Below, piece after piece: positions 1 through 8,450 of a stretch of DNA of 64,000 nt. The DNA lies in NCBI GenBank assembly GCA_913775715.1, contig CAJYMC010000007.1, forward strand, positions 1,550,001 through 1,614,000, in the 5' to 3' direction. The position numbers were made by a program, and so were the translations under genes. The notes beneath the pieces are model-generated. The model saw nothing but the letters and a program-made list of their open reading frames with translations, was not told the origin of the DNA and ran no database searches. The first letter of the stretch is position 1, and each line of letters opens with the position of its first letter. The stretch comes from an uncultured Exiguobacterium sp. (GTDB lineage: Bacteria > Bacillota > Bacilli > Exiguobacteriales > Exiguobacteriaceae).

Positions 1-1
1 A

Positions 2-1585
2 CCGGTAGAAGATGACGAGACGACAGCTATCATCTTACTCGAAGACGTCATCATCGCCTTCATCGATAGTCTATTCAAAGGCTATCGCGTGTTATCTGCC
101 ATGCCGTTTCGGATCACCCGAAATGCCGACCTTCCGTTTCACGAGGAAGGTACGCATGATTTATTAAAGCTAATTGAGAAAGAATTAAAAAAACGGCGTT
201 GGGGGGTTGCGATTCGACTTGAAGTCCAAAAAGCTGCCATTAACACCGAACTGCTCAACATGTTACGCGATGTACTGGATTTGCAGGAACGCGACATCTT
301 TGCCGTGGATGGTCCCATTGATTTAACATTCTCCTTTGCCTTCTACAGTCAAATCGGTATTGAATATGATCATTTGATCTATCAGACGATCATGCCAGTC
401 GACCCACCGGCACTCGATAGTTCAAAAAATCTGTTTAATCAATTACTGGAACGCGATTATCTTTTGCATCATCCGTATCATACGTTTGATCCCATCGTCC
501 GGTTCATCGTCCAAGCGGCGAATGATCCGAACGTTCTTGCCATCAAACAAACGCTTTATCGCGTATCTGGTGATTCACCGATCATCAAGGCCTTAAAAAC
601 GGCAGCAGAAAATGGGAAACAAGTCACCGTTCTCGTCGAACTCAAGGCTCGATTCGACGAGGCGAAGAACATCGAATGGGCAAAACAACTGGAAAAGGCT
701 GGCGCTCATGTCATTTATGGATATAGTGACTTAAAGACACACTCGAAGATTACGCTCGTCGTCCGACTCCATGAAGGCAAGATTCAGCGTTTCGTCCATC
801 TTGGTACCGGCAACTATAACGATTCGACGGCGAAGCTATACACGGACGTCGGATTATTGACCGCTCGGGAAGAGATTGCCGAAGATGCGACGAACTTCTT
901 CAACTGGTTATCTGGATACGGAGAACAACCAGAATGGAACGTCATCCAAACTTCACCGAACGCGATGCTCGAAAAGTTCCTGTCATTGATTGACGAAGAA
1001 ATTTATCATCATAAAAAACATGGAAATGGTCGAATCGTCGCTAAGATGAATAGTTTAACGGAGAAAGACATCATTTTACGTCTCTACAAGGCATCGCGCG
1101 CTGGTGTACAGGTCGAACTTATCGTTCGTGGTGTCTGTTGTCTGCGTCCTGGCATTCCAGATGTTTCAGAGAACATTCGCGTCATTTCGATCGTCGATCG
1201 TTACTTGGAACATTCACGCATCTTCTACTTCCATCATAACGGTCAGGATTTGATGTATGGGTCAAGCGCGGACTGGATGACACGCAACATGCGAAAACGG
1301 ATCGAAATCTTGTTCCCAATCATGGATGAAGAACATAAAGAGTATTTAAAGGATTGTCTCGCCCTCGCTCTTGCTGATAATGTGAAGTCGCGTGAGCAGG
1401 CAGCTGATGGATCCTATCATTACGTGAAGGATGGAAAACAGAGCTGTGAATCACAATTGCTGATTCAAGACTATACGAGCGGCAAACTAAAACAAAAACC
1501 TAGTTTTACAGCTCCATTGACACAAAAGTGGATCACGATTGAAAAGAAGGAGGACAAAGTCATTCTTGATCAAAATGCTACATGA
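2..1585 (+). CDS. ppk1: Polyphosphate kinase (5' end outside window)
   Basis: Makes inorganic polyphosphate by transferring the terminal phosphate of ATP onto a growing chain (and the reverse). The reading frame is open from base 2, so the N-terminal part lies outside the window; the first ATG at 89 is internal. About 527 codons remain, covering the C-terminal PPK1 domains. Both phospholipase-D-like histidine motifs are visible: KTHSKI (the autophosphorylated His in the family) and, about 160 residues on, LEHSRIFYFHHNG. The run of conserved arginines and the GTGNYND motif also fit. The gene ends just before a small XapX gene on the same strand. Family assignment is secure; whether an exopolyphosphatase gene precedes it cannot be seen. 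Confidence 0.95.
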   Translation, partial: PVEDDETTAIILLEDVIIAFIDSLFKGYRVLSAMPFRITRNADLPFHEEGTHDLLKLIEKELKKRRWGVAIRLEVQKAAINTELLNMLRDVLDLQERDIFAVDGPIDLTFSFAFYSQIGIEYDHLIYQTIMPVDPPALDSSKNLFNQLLERDYLLHHPYHTFDPIVRFIVQAANDPNVLAIKQTLYRVSGDSPIIKALKTAAENGKQVTVLVELKARFDEAKNIEWAKQLEKAGAHVIYGYSDLKTHSKITLVVRLHEGKIQRFVHLGTGNYNDSTAKLYTDVGLLTAREEIAEDATNFFNWLSGYGEQPEWNVIQTSPNAMLEKFLSLIDEEIYHHKKHGNGRIVAKMNSLTEKDIILRLYKASRAGVQVELIVRGVCCLRPGIPDVSENIRVISIVDRYLEHSRIFYFHHNGQDLMYGSSADWMTRNMRKRIEILFPIMDEEHKEYLKDCLALALADNVKSREQAADGSYHYVKDGKQSCESQLLIQDYTSGKLKQKPSFTAPLTQKWITIEKKEDKVILDQNAT

Positions 1586-1650
1586 TTTTGGTCATGTTTT
1601 ACCACGTATTCTACTTCAAATGCTGATTTACAGCAGAAAGGACGAAATGT

Positions 1651-1821
1651 ATGCTTCAGCAAATCTTATTATCTCTTCTCGCCGGAGTCATCTGCGGCGT
1701 CGTGTTCACCGCACTGAAACTGCCGATTCCTGCTCCACCCGTTTTTCCAGCCGTCGTCGGAATCTTTGGTGTCTTCCTTGGGATGAAAATCTATCTATTT
1801 TTAGTAGAACGCTTTTTCTAA
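1651..1821 (+). CDS. Small XapX-domain membrane protein (56 aa)
   Basis: A 56-codon gene starting with ATG, preceded by an AGAAAGGA ribosome-binding site at good spacing. The product is two hydrophobic helices joined by a Pro-rich turn (LKLPIPAPPVFPA), ending GIFGVFLGMKIYLFLVERFF. This layout, with the P-x-P-x-P-P turn and the VGIFGVFLG segment, matches the XapX (DUF1427) family. Members are about 50-60 residues and have no settled function. It follows ppk1 by 65 bp on the same strand and is closed by a bidirectional terminator, so it may be cotranscribed with ppk1. The family call rests on recall of the consensus. Confidence 0.75.
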   Translation: MLQQILLSLLAGVICGVVFTALKLPIPAPPVFPAVVGIFGVFLGMKIYLFLVERFF

Positions 1822-1828
1822 TCCAAAC

Positions 1829-1874
1829 AAAAACCGTTCTCTGACTGCCCGAAGCAGAAAAGAGAACGGTTTTT
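1829..1874. terminator. Bidirectional terminator between XapX gene and feo operon
   Basis: Perfect inverted repeat AAAAACCGTTCTCT / AGAGAACGGTTTTT around an 18-base loop, with A and T tracts on either side, so it can act for both converging units. Confidence 0.85.
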
Positions 1875-1876
1875 AA

Positions 1877-2059
1877 TTATTTTTTTAAGGCTTCTGCGAT
1901 CACACGATCCCAGTTGACCTCATCGCATGCCGTCTCACACGTCGGCTCTACTTCACATGTCGCACATTTTCCTTTTTTCGCTTTTTTCGTAAAGCGAACA
2001 AGTGAAAAACCAGCATAACTAAAGACGATCAATCCGATGAGTATATCGATGAAATGCAT
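1877..2059 (-). CDS. FeoB-associated Cys-rich membrane protein
   Basis: A 60-residue protein with one N-terminal transmembrane helix (about residues 4-22), a short Lys-rich stretch, then the cluster CATCEVEPTCETAC (four Cys). This is the arrangement of the FeoB-associated Cys-rich membrane protein family, thought to assist FeoB in ferrous-iron uptake, perhaps like FeoC. It lies 12 bp downstream of feoB and is the last gene of the feoA-feoB operon, directly before the terminator. Function is inferred from family and position; the Cys could bind iron or an Fe-S centre. Confidence 0.85.
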   Translation of the reverse strand: MHFIDILIGLIVFSYAGFSLVRFTKKAKKGKCATCEVEPTCETACDEVNWDRVIAEALKK

Positions 2060-2071
2060 CTGTTCTCCCCC

Positions 2072-4051
2072 TTAAGCGAATCCTAACCATTGTCCTGTTT
2101 GATAAATGATGAACGCCACCCCGTAAGCAACGAATAAGCCATATAAACTAGCAATCCACGTCCACTTCGCACTTCCGACTTCACGACGAATGACAGCGAC
2201 CGTTGCTAAGCACGGGACGTAAAGCAAGACGAAGACCATGAAACTATACGCGCTGAGCGGTGTGAACTGTTGCGCGATATGACGTCCTAGTTCCGATTCA
2301 TTGACAGCATAAATGATTGCCATCGTTGAGACAACGACTTCCTTCGCAAGAAATCCGGTAATGAGGGCAGCACCTGCCTGCCATGTTCCGAATCCAAGCG
2401 GTACGAGCACGGTAGCAATGATGCCACCGATCATCGCAAGAAAACTATCATTCATATTGACGTCCAGTCCACCAGGCCCAGTATAAGCAAGCAGCCAAAT
2501 GACGACCGATCCCCCAAAGATGAACGTTCCCGCCTTTCGAACAAACCCTTTTCCTTTTTGCCATGTACTCCGCCACAAAGTCAACCCTTGCGGAATCCGG
2601 TATGGTGGTTGTTCGACTAAGAACAAGCTCGTCGCATCTTCTGCAGCTAAGACTTTTGAAAAGACTTTTGCTGCAATGAGGGCTAGTACAATCCCAAGGA
2701 TATAGAGCGATAAGACGACGAGTGCCTGATTCGTCGCAAAGAAGCTTCCCGCAAAAACAGCGTAAATCGGTAAACGAGCAGAACAAGACATGAATGGCGA
2801 GATAAAAATCGTCACTAAGCGCTCTCGTTCTTCTTCTACAGAACGAGCAGCCATGATGCCCGGCACATTACAACCGAAGCCAATGATCATCGGAATGAAG
2901 CTTTTCCCGTTTAAGCCAACCATCTGCATGAATCGATCCATGACGATCGCGACACGTGCCATATAACCCGAGTCCTCCAAAAACGAGATGAAGAAGAAGA
3001 GGACGAAGATTTGCGGGACGAATACAAGTACCCCACCAACCCCAGCCACGACACCTTCAACGAGTAAATCTTGAATGAACGGTGAGGCACCAAGCGTACC
3101 TAACAGACTAATAAGCCCTTTTGAAAGTGGTCCGGCGATGAATCCGTCCAGTAAATCCGACATCGGCGATCCAATCCAGTTGAACGTCACATGGAACAAA
3201 AGATAAAGAATCGCAAAGAAAATGGGTAATCCTAAAATCGGATGTGTGACGACCGCATCAATCCGTTCCGTCCAGTTCGTTCTTGTCGTCTGTTCTTCCG
3301 TGACGACAGCAGCTCTCGTCGCCACTGCCCAGTGCCGGCGACACTCCGTGATATGCGCATGAACGAATCGTCCTAGCTGTTGTTCTAGCTGTTTACGAAT
3401 CGTTGCGATCTGTGGTGTCCGTTGCTCTAGCACATCAACAAAAACACGGTTCCCCGCTAAATATTGAACAGCCATCCATCGTTCCATCTCCGGCATGTCG
3501 ACGATTTCGAGGATATCCTCAATCGCCTGTTCGGTTTCTGAACCGTAATCGATTCGAAGGACGGGCTGTGGTTCCTGTTGTAAGGAAGATAATAATACAT
3601 CACATCCATCGCCCGTTCGGGCGACGATCGGGAAAACATCAACCTGTAATACACTTGCTAAACGTACTGGATCGACTTTCATCCCACGATGATCGGCTAC
3701 ATCCATCATGTTCAGTCCAATTTGAAGAGGTTTTCCGATTTCCAGTAACTGAGCAGTTAATTGTAGATTTCGCTCAAGCTGGGACGCATCGATGATGTTA
3801 ATCATCGAGTCAAATGAGTCCTCCATTAAAAATCGAGCAACGACTGCTTCATCTGCAGACAATGGATCTAAGTCGTATACACCCGGTAAGTCAATCAATT
3901 GCCCACGATTTCCACGCAACTGTCCGATTTTTTTGTCCACCGTGACCCCCGACCAGTTCCCGACATGAGCATAGGAATTCGTCAATCGATTGAACAAAGA
4001 CGTTTTTCCGGTATTCGGATTTCCGAGTAATGCAATGCGTTGGGTTGTCAT
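2072..4051 (-). CDS. feoB: Ferrous iron transporter FeoB
   Basis: GTP-dependent membrane permease for Fe2+. The N-terminal G domain shows GNPNTGKTS (P-loop, residues 10-18), DLPGVYDL (G3) and NMMD (G4), followed by a helical linker. From about residue 270 there are many membrane helices with two gate-type segments; the first contains the conserved FGCNVPGIMAAR and the second FLAKEVVVSTM. Length (659) is normal for the family. The start codon overlaps the feoA stop by 4 bp (ATGA), so translation is coupled. Expression should follow iron status through the Fur box upstream of feoA. No damage seen. Confidence 0.97.
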   Translation of the reverse strand: MTTQRIALLGNPNTGKTSLFNRLTNSYAHVGNWSGVTVDKKIGQLRGNRGQLIDLPGVYDLDPLSADEAVVARFLMEDSFDSMINIIDASQLERNLQLTAQLLEIGKPLQIGLNMMDVADHRGMKVDPVRLASVLQVDVFPIVARTGDGCDVLLSSLQQEPQPVLRIDYGSETEQAIEDILEIVDMPEMERWMAVQYLAGNRVFVDVLEQRTPQIATIRKQLEQQLGRFVHAHITECRRHWAVATRAAVVTEEQTTRTNWTERIDAVVTHPILGLPIFFAILYLLFHVTFNWIGSPMSDLLDGFIAGPLSKGLISLLGTLGASPFIQDLLVEGVVAGVGGVLVFVPQIFVLFFFISFLEDSGYMARVAIVMDRFMQMVGLNGKSFIPMIIGFGCNVPGIMAARSVEEERERLVTIFISPFMSCSARLPIYAVFAGSFFATNQALVVLSLYILGIVLALIAAKVFSKVLAAEDATSLFLVEQPPYRIPQGLTLWRSTWQKGKGFVRKAGTFIFGGSVVIWLLAYTGPGGLDVNMNDSFLAMIGGIIATVLVPLGFGTWQAGAALITGFLAKEVVVSTMAIIYAVNESELGRHIAQQFTPLSAYSFMVFVLLYVPCLATVAVIRREVGSAKWTWIASLYGLFVAYGVAFIIYQTGQWLGFA

Positions 4052-4284
4052 GGTACATACACCTCGATTCGTTTTGCATCACTGCGACGGATAGCAACCA
4101 TTTGGTGATGATCCTGTTGCTCAATCGTCATAGGACCTTGAAATATCGCTTTTCGTCGCACGATGATCGGACATCCTTCATAAAAACCAAGCGCGAGTAA
4201 TCGCCGACGTAATCGATCATCGATGTGATTCATGTTCGTCATCACGACAGGCTGGTTCATTGGAACCGTAGCTAAATCCACCAT
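4048..4284 (-). CDS. feoA: FeoA SH3-like iron transport protein
   Basis: A 78-residue cytoplasmic protein of the FeoA family, a small SH3-like beta-barrel that supports FeoB. The sequence LRRRLLALGFYEGCPIIVRRKA is the typical FeoA core (L-x-x-LG-x-x-x-G). The open frame continues upstream to 4323, but I place the start at the ATG at 4284 because GGGGGAG lies about 5 bases before it; the longer version would begin inside the Fur box. First gene of the feoA-feoB-FeoB-associated operon. Confidence 0.92.
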   Translation of the reverse strand: MVDLATVPMNQPVVMTNMNHIDDRLRRRLLALGFYEGCPIIVRRKAIFQGPMTIEQQDHHQMVAIRRSDAKRIEVYVP

Positions 4285-4314
4285 AGCTGCTCCCCCATTT
4301 ATCTTTACATTCAT

Positions 4315-4329
4315 TGATAACAATTATCA
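4315..4329. promoter_or_regulatory. Fur box upstream of feoA
   Basis: TGATAACAATTATCA matches the 7-1-7 Fur box TGATAATNATTATCA at all but one defined position. It sits about 30 bp before the feoA start, where a bound repressor would block transcription of the iron-uptake operon when iron is plentiful. Confidence 0.85.
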
Positions 4330-4407
4330 TTCCTGATTATAACACCATCACTTCCTTAGTTACATAGGAATTCATCAAATGAATCAACCGAATGTGTCCG
4401 TATCGAC

Positions 4408-4455
4408 AAAAAAGCTCTACTTTCCTGAACAACGTCAGTAGAAAGCAGAGCTTTT
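4408..4455 (-). terminator. Terminator after the HNH-like unknown gene
   Basis: Imperfect hairpin: AAAAGCTCT-A-CTTTC pairs with GAAAG-C-AGAGCTTTT. It lies 3 bases downstream of the stop codon of the minus-strand gene at 4458, with a U-rich tail on the minus strand. Confidence 0.75.
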
Positions 4456-4457
4456 CT

Positions 4458-5075
4458 TTATTCATGTTCTTCCGTCGCGGCCGCTATATCCACGGCATGG
4501 AGCATCTGTTGATGCAACCACCGGTGGCATGTCGGACACACCGTCTGGTACCCTTCTGGTGTCAAATGCCATTCAAGTAATGACTGCCGAGACTCCTCAC
4601 AATGAACACATTGACGCGCAATTTGTTCTTGATGATTTCGCTCCTTGAATCGTTCGATTCGACGTTGTTTAGACTGTTCGAGTGTCAGCACATCCGTTTC
4701 GAAATACCCATACTGCCATGAATCAAGCAGACGCGTGCGAAATACGCCTTCGACTGGTCCTGTTTTAAGACCGAGTTGATCGAGTGGTCGTCCAAGTAAC
4801 GGATGACGTAAATCTACACTGATGAGATCAAGACATACATAAGATCCTTCTAAATCGTCAGCAGCGGTCAACCAAAACGGATCTTCTGGACGTGTCGTAT
4901 ACTCCGTGAACAAGGCTTCTGCATACGCCATGATTCCATCAGTCGTCGCAATAAACACTTCTTCTCCCTCTGCCAGTTCTGCCGGCAAATAAAACGGTTC
5001 TTTTGTTTCATAATAGTGGACAACAGCTTGCCGTATCGCAAAACGAGTCTCATCAACGACGAGTATATGACACAT
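4458..5075 (-). CDS. Unknown protein with C-terminal HNH-like zinc finger
   Basis: I do not recognise the full-length protein. Start is set at the ATG at 5075 (205 aa), with AAAGGGG 8 bases before it, rather than the GTG at 5084, which abuts the ribosome-binding site. The N-terminal about 130 residues look like a mixed alpha/beta domain. The C-terminus has C-x2-C, then a lone His (EWHLTPEG), then CPTCHRWLH: the spacing C-x2-C-x10-H-x9-C-x2-C-H-x3-H resembles the treble-clef fold of HNH endonucleases. It stands alone between the feo operon and nfo, with its own terminator. The HNH likeness is my reading of the motif; nuclease activity is not shown and the metal site may be purely structural. 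Confidence 0.6.
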   Translation of the reverse strand: MCHILVVDETRFAIRQAVVHYYETKEPFYLPAELAEGEEVFIATTDGIMAYAEALFTEYTTRPEDPFWLTAADDLEGSYVCLDLISVDLRHPLLGRPLDQLGLKTGPVEGVFRTRLLDSWQYGYFETDVLTLEQSKQRRIERFKERNHQEQIARQCVHCEESRQSLLEWHLTPEGYQTVCPTCHRWLHQQMLHAVDIAAATEEHE

Positions 5076-5095
5076 CACAGACACCCCTTTATGAG

Positions 5096-5998
5096 TTATT
5101 CGACCGGTGCTCCTAGAATCGGTAGACGCCAGTCTGCATCAAACGCACCTGAACGTAACATATCGATTTCTTGTTTATACGGTGCCACTTTTTTCTTCGG
5201 ATCGAGCCCGATGTATGGCGTCTCTAAGATTTTTGGTAAATGTGCCAGGGCAGGATGATGCACGACACGATGTAAGGCATCAAATCCAATCTCACCGAAA
5301 CCAATATTTTCATGACGGTCCTTTCGAGCACCGCGGATATTCTTTGAGTCATTCACATGGATGACGCCAAGACGATCTAGTCCGACGATTCGGTCGAATT
5401 GTTCAAGTACACCATCTAAGTCATGTACGATATCATATCCCGCATCGTGCACGTGACATGTATCGAGACAGACGGATAAACGATCATGATGTGTGACACC
5501 TTCAATGATCTGAGCAAGTTCCTCAAAGGTTTTTCCGATTTCTGATCCTTTTCCAGCCATTGTTTCAAGTGCGATCTTGACCTGTTCGTCACCTGTCAGT
5601 ACTTCATTGAGTCCCTCGACGATCCGTTTGATTCCGACTTCTTCCCCAGCACCGACATGCGCACCTGGATGTAATACGATGTGTTGCGCCTTTTCAAGCG
5701 CTTCTGCTCGTTTAATTTCTGCTGCTAAAAACGAAACAGCGAGTTCGAATGTCTCGGGTTTCGTCGTATTCCCCAAGTTGATGATATACGGCGCGTGCAC
5801 GACGATTTCCTCTATTCCATTAGCACTCATATGTTGTAATGCTTCTGGAATCCGTAACTCTTCCATCGGCTTACGGCGTGTATTTTGAGGTGCCCCTGTA
5901 TAAACCATCATTGTCGTTGCACCATAAGATGCCGCTTCCTCACTTGCACCTAACAGCATTTTTTTCCCCGAAACGGAGACGTGTGAACCTATTTTCAT
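5096..5998 (-). CDS. nfo: Endonuclease IV (AP endonuclease)
   Basis: Cleaves DNA 5' of abasic sites in base excision repair, using a three-zinc centre in a TIM barrel. Begins [18 protein letters not shown], the standard family start; I choose the ATG at 5998 (300 aa) because AAAGGTGG sits 8 bases upstream, and the longer open frame to 6034 lacks one. Family motifs seen: [33 protein letters not shown] and [25 protein letters not shown], which hold the His, Asp and Glu zinc ligands. As in B. subtilis it follows the cshB helicase gene, here separated by a terminator. Confidence 0.96.
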   Translation of the reverse strand: MKIGSHVSVSGKKMLLGASEEAASYGATTMMVYTGAPQNTRRKPMEELRIPEALQHMSANGIEEIVVHAPYIINLGNTTKPETFELAVSFLAAEIKRAEALEKAQHIVLHPGAHVGAGEEVGIKRIVEGLNEVLTGDEQVKIALETMAGKGSEIGKTFEELAQIIEGVTHHDRLSVCLDTCHVHDAGYDIVHDLDGVLEQFDRIVGLDRLGVIHVNDSKNIRGARKDRHENIGFGEIGFDALHRVVHHPALAHLPKILETPYIGLDPKKKVAPYKQEIDMLRSGAFDADWRLPILGAPVE

Positions 5999-6049
5999 GT
6001 TCTTTTCCACCTTTCTCTTTTTACAGTGTACCAAATCTTAAAAACGACA

Positions 6050-6089
6050 AGACACCCGAAAAATGTTTTTTCATTTTACGGGTGTCTTC
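6050..6089 (-). terminator. Terminator between cshB and nfo
   Basis: Perfect 10-bp inverted repeat AAGACACCCG / CGGGTGTCTT, 7 bases beyond the cshB stop codon, followed on the minus strand by a T-rich stretch. Confidence 0.75.
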
Positions 6090-6096
6090 GATGGTG

Positions 6097-7449
6097 TTAT
6101 TTGGATTTGCGTGCGTTTTCTTTACGTTGCGCGCGACCGACACCACGTTGTTCTTTGATGCGTTCACGTTTTGCTGTTTCTTTCAGCTTATATTGATGCT
6201 TCTTCTTATAACCTGGTTTAACGCGTTTTTTCGCTTTTGCTGCTTCACCCGACAGGCGGCTATGCGCTGTCTTCGAGACAGCAGTTTTCATGTGCGGCTT
6301 CGCACGACGACGTTCTTTGACCTCAACGATTTGACTGCCTTTGACATCGACGTTCGTGAATTGAATGCCACGGTCCTCTAAGCGATTGATCATGCCGTTC
6401 TCGTGGTCTTCAAACAGTGTGTAGGCCAATCCATCTTGATCGACTCGACCTGTCCGACCGACACGGTGGACGTAGAAGTCTAAATCTTTTGGAATACCAT
6501 GGTTGATGACGTGTGAGACGCCTGAAATATCAATTCCGCGTGCAGCAAGGTCCGTCACGATGACATATTGATACTTCGCATCGTTAATTTCCTTGATCGC
6601 TTGCTTACGACGACGAGCTGGAAGATCGCCGTGAAGAGAACCAACATTCAATCCTGCTTCTAGGAACAAAGCTTCGACTTCGATTGCTTCTGCTTTTGTA
6701 TTCGTAAAGATTAGACAGATATACGGATTCAGTGCTTTTGCGACTTTCAACGTCAATTGTGAGCGTTCACGGTGCTTGACCGGAATCGTATGGTGAACGA
6801 TTTTTTTCGCTGTCTGTTGTTTCGGATCCACATGCGCGTAACGTGGATTGTTCATGTATTTTTTCAAGAACGGTTGTAATTTCTCAGGAATCGTTGCTGA
6901 GAAGACCATCATCTGAAGCTGTTCAGGAAGAGCTTGAGCAATCCGGTCAACTTCTGGCAAGAATCCCATGTCGAGCATTTGATCCGCTTCATCGATGACG
7001 TAGTGCTTCACGAAATGCGGTTTTAAAGCCTGTTCTTTGAATAGGTCTAAAATACGTCCCGGTGTTCCGATGACGATTTGGGGTGAGACTTTCACACGAC
7101 CGATTTGACGTTCGCGATCCATTCCACCTGTGATAAGACTCGTTTTGATGAAGTCTGGTTCCTTCACGAGTAATGATTTCAGTTCTTCATGAATTTGCCA
7201 TGCAAGTTCGCGCGTTGGAGCAACGATGATTGCTTGTAATTCTTGAAGCTTTGGATCGACGTTTTGAACGATCGGAAGAAGGAACGATAACGTTTTACCG
7301 GTTCCGGTTTGTGATTGACCGATGATATCGCGTCCCTTTACTGCAGCCGGGATGATTCGCGACTGAATATCGGTCGGTTTTGTGATGCGGGCGTCATCGA
7401 GTGCTTCGATGACGAACGGGTGTAATTGATAATGGCTGAATCCATTCAT
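6097..7449 (-). CDS. cshB: DEAD-box RNA helicase, CshB-like
   Basis: ATP-dependent RNA helicase, likely acting in cold-linked RNA unfolding, ribosome assembly or decay. Two RecA-like domains are visible: SQTGTGKT (motif I), PTRELAWQ (Ia), DEAD in VIDEADQMLDMGF (II), SATIP (III), then IFTNTKAEA, DLAARGIDISGV and HRVGRTGR (VI). A basic Lys/Arg-rich tail of about 80 residues follows, typical of RNA-binding extensions. The start at 7449 (450 aa) has AAGGAAAGGACGG upstream; the longer frame to 7485 does not. Position next to nfo matches cshB (yqfR) of B. subtilis, which is why I prefer CshB to CshA. Confidence 0.92.
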   Translation of the reverse strand: MNGFSHYQLHPFVIEALDDARITKPTDIQSRIIPAAVKGRDIIGQSQTGTGKTLSFLLPIVQNVDPKLQELQAIIVAPTRELAWQIHEELKSLLVKEPDFIKTSLITGGMDRERQIGRVKVSPQIVIGTPGRILDLFKEQALKPHFVKHYVIDEADQMLDMGFLPEVDRIAQALPEQLQMMVFSATIPEKLQPFLKKYMNNPRYAHVDPKQQTAKKIVHHTIPVKHRERSQLTLKVAKALNPYICLIFTNTKAEAIEVEALFLEAGLNVGSLHGDLPARRRKQAIKEINDAKYQYVIVTDLAARGIDISGVSHVINHGIPKDLDFYVHRVGRTGRVDQDGLAYTLFEDHENGMINRLEDRGIQFTNVDVKGSQIVEVKERRRAKPHMKTAVSKTAHSRLSGEAAKAKKRVKPGYKKKHQYKLKETAKRERIKEQRGVGRAQRKENARKSK

Positions 7450-7496
7450 GAATTGACACCGTCCTTTCCTTATTTGCTGAGGCATCTGCCTCTCGA

Positions 7497-8450
7497 TTAG
7501 TTCAACATGGTTATGGGTCTACTACCGTCATACAGATAGGAGTACGTATAAAAACGAGTTGGAATCTTTTTGTTATTCGTATGAAGCTTCAATGCACTGA
7601 AGGCGACTTTCATCATCTCATCAGCACTCTGGACGACCGTCGCATCCATCGATTTCATGTCAACAGCTTCTAATATAGCACGATTCCCGTCAATGCCGAC
7701 AATTATTTTTCCTTTAATGCCTGCTTTTTTCAATGCTTCGAGAACTCCGAGCGCAATATCGTCATTGTGACAATAGACAGCATCAAACGCAATGCCCGAC
7801 TCAATGACCTGCGTCATGACCTTTTCTGAAGTAACGGGATCGTAATCTCCATTCACGGAATCAACAATCTGGATTCCTGACTCTCGCTCAATACCGTTCA
7901 AGAATCCGTGATGCCGCTCATTCGTCGTATTGACGTTTGCTGTTCCTGTAACTTCAACGACATTAGCTGTTGCGCGCCCTGTTCGTTTGATCCGTTCATG
8001 TTTGATGAACGAAGCGAGTTGTTCTCCGATTAATTGATTATTTGAGGTAATCGAACTAACGACCGCGTCGGATCGAATCAATCGATCGATGGCAAAGACA
8101 GGTATATCCGCTCGGGCCGCTTTTTCCAATGTACTAGCAATATACACGTCATCGAGCGTCGTTACGAAGATTGCGTCCACTTTCATTCGAATGAATTCTT
8201 CGATTTGTTCTCTCTCACTAATACGTGAATTATGTGATGTCGCTACTACTGCATCATATTTATTAATTTTCGCCTGCTCTTTGAAGGCGTCAACAAGCCG
8301 CTGGGCAAATTCATGCTTATCGTTAACAATCGTAAAACCAACAAGATGGCGCCGTGGACTTGAATCTGAATTCACAAACATATTCGAAATGAGAAGGACG
8401 GACGATACCCAAATGACTAAGACGAATAACCATGCCTTATTGAATTTCAT
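7497..8450 (-). CDS. Membrane-anchored sugar-binding-type (RbsB-like) protein
   Basis: A periplasmic-binding-protein type 1 fold: VGFTIVNDKHEFAQRLVDAFKEQA, AIFVTTLDD, IPVFAIDRLI and YCHNDDIALGVLEALKKAG are typical of the ribose/galactose-binding group. It starts with one hydrophobic helix (about residues 7-25) and no lipobox Cys, so it is probably held at the outer face of the membrane by an uncleaved anchor. There is no ABC ATPase or permease nearby. Instead its start overlaps by 4 bp the stop of a membrane histidine kinase. This suggests a co-sensor that presents a ligand to the kinase rather than a transport component. The ligand is unknown. Confidence 0.82.
   Translation of the reverse strand: MKFNKAWLFVLVIWVSSVLLISNMFVNSDSSPRRHLVGFTIVNDKHEFAQRLVDAFKEQAKINKYDAVVATSHNSRISEREQIEEFIRMKVDAIFVTTLDDVYIASTLEKAARADIPVFAIDRLIRSDAVVSSITSNNQLIGEQLASFIKHERIKRTGRATANVVEVTGTANVNTTNERHHGFLNGIERESGIQIVDSVNGDYDPVTSEKVMTQVIESGIAFDAVYCHNDDIALGVLEALKKAGIKGKIIVGIDGNRAILEAVDMKSMDATVVQSADEMMKVAFSALKLHTNNKKIPTRFYTYSYLYDGSRPITMLN

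Noticed and set aside
1539-1844. 101-codon plus-strand frame after ppk1
   Set aside because: It is out of frame with the better XapX gene, starts inside ppk1 and encodes an Arg/Ser-rich product with no family pattern.
5839-6381. 180-codon plus-strand frame across nfo and cshB
   Set aside because: Antisense to two well-supported genes and a terminator; composition is a shadow of the coding strands.
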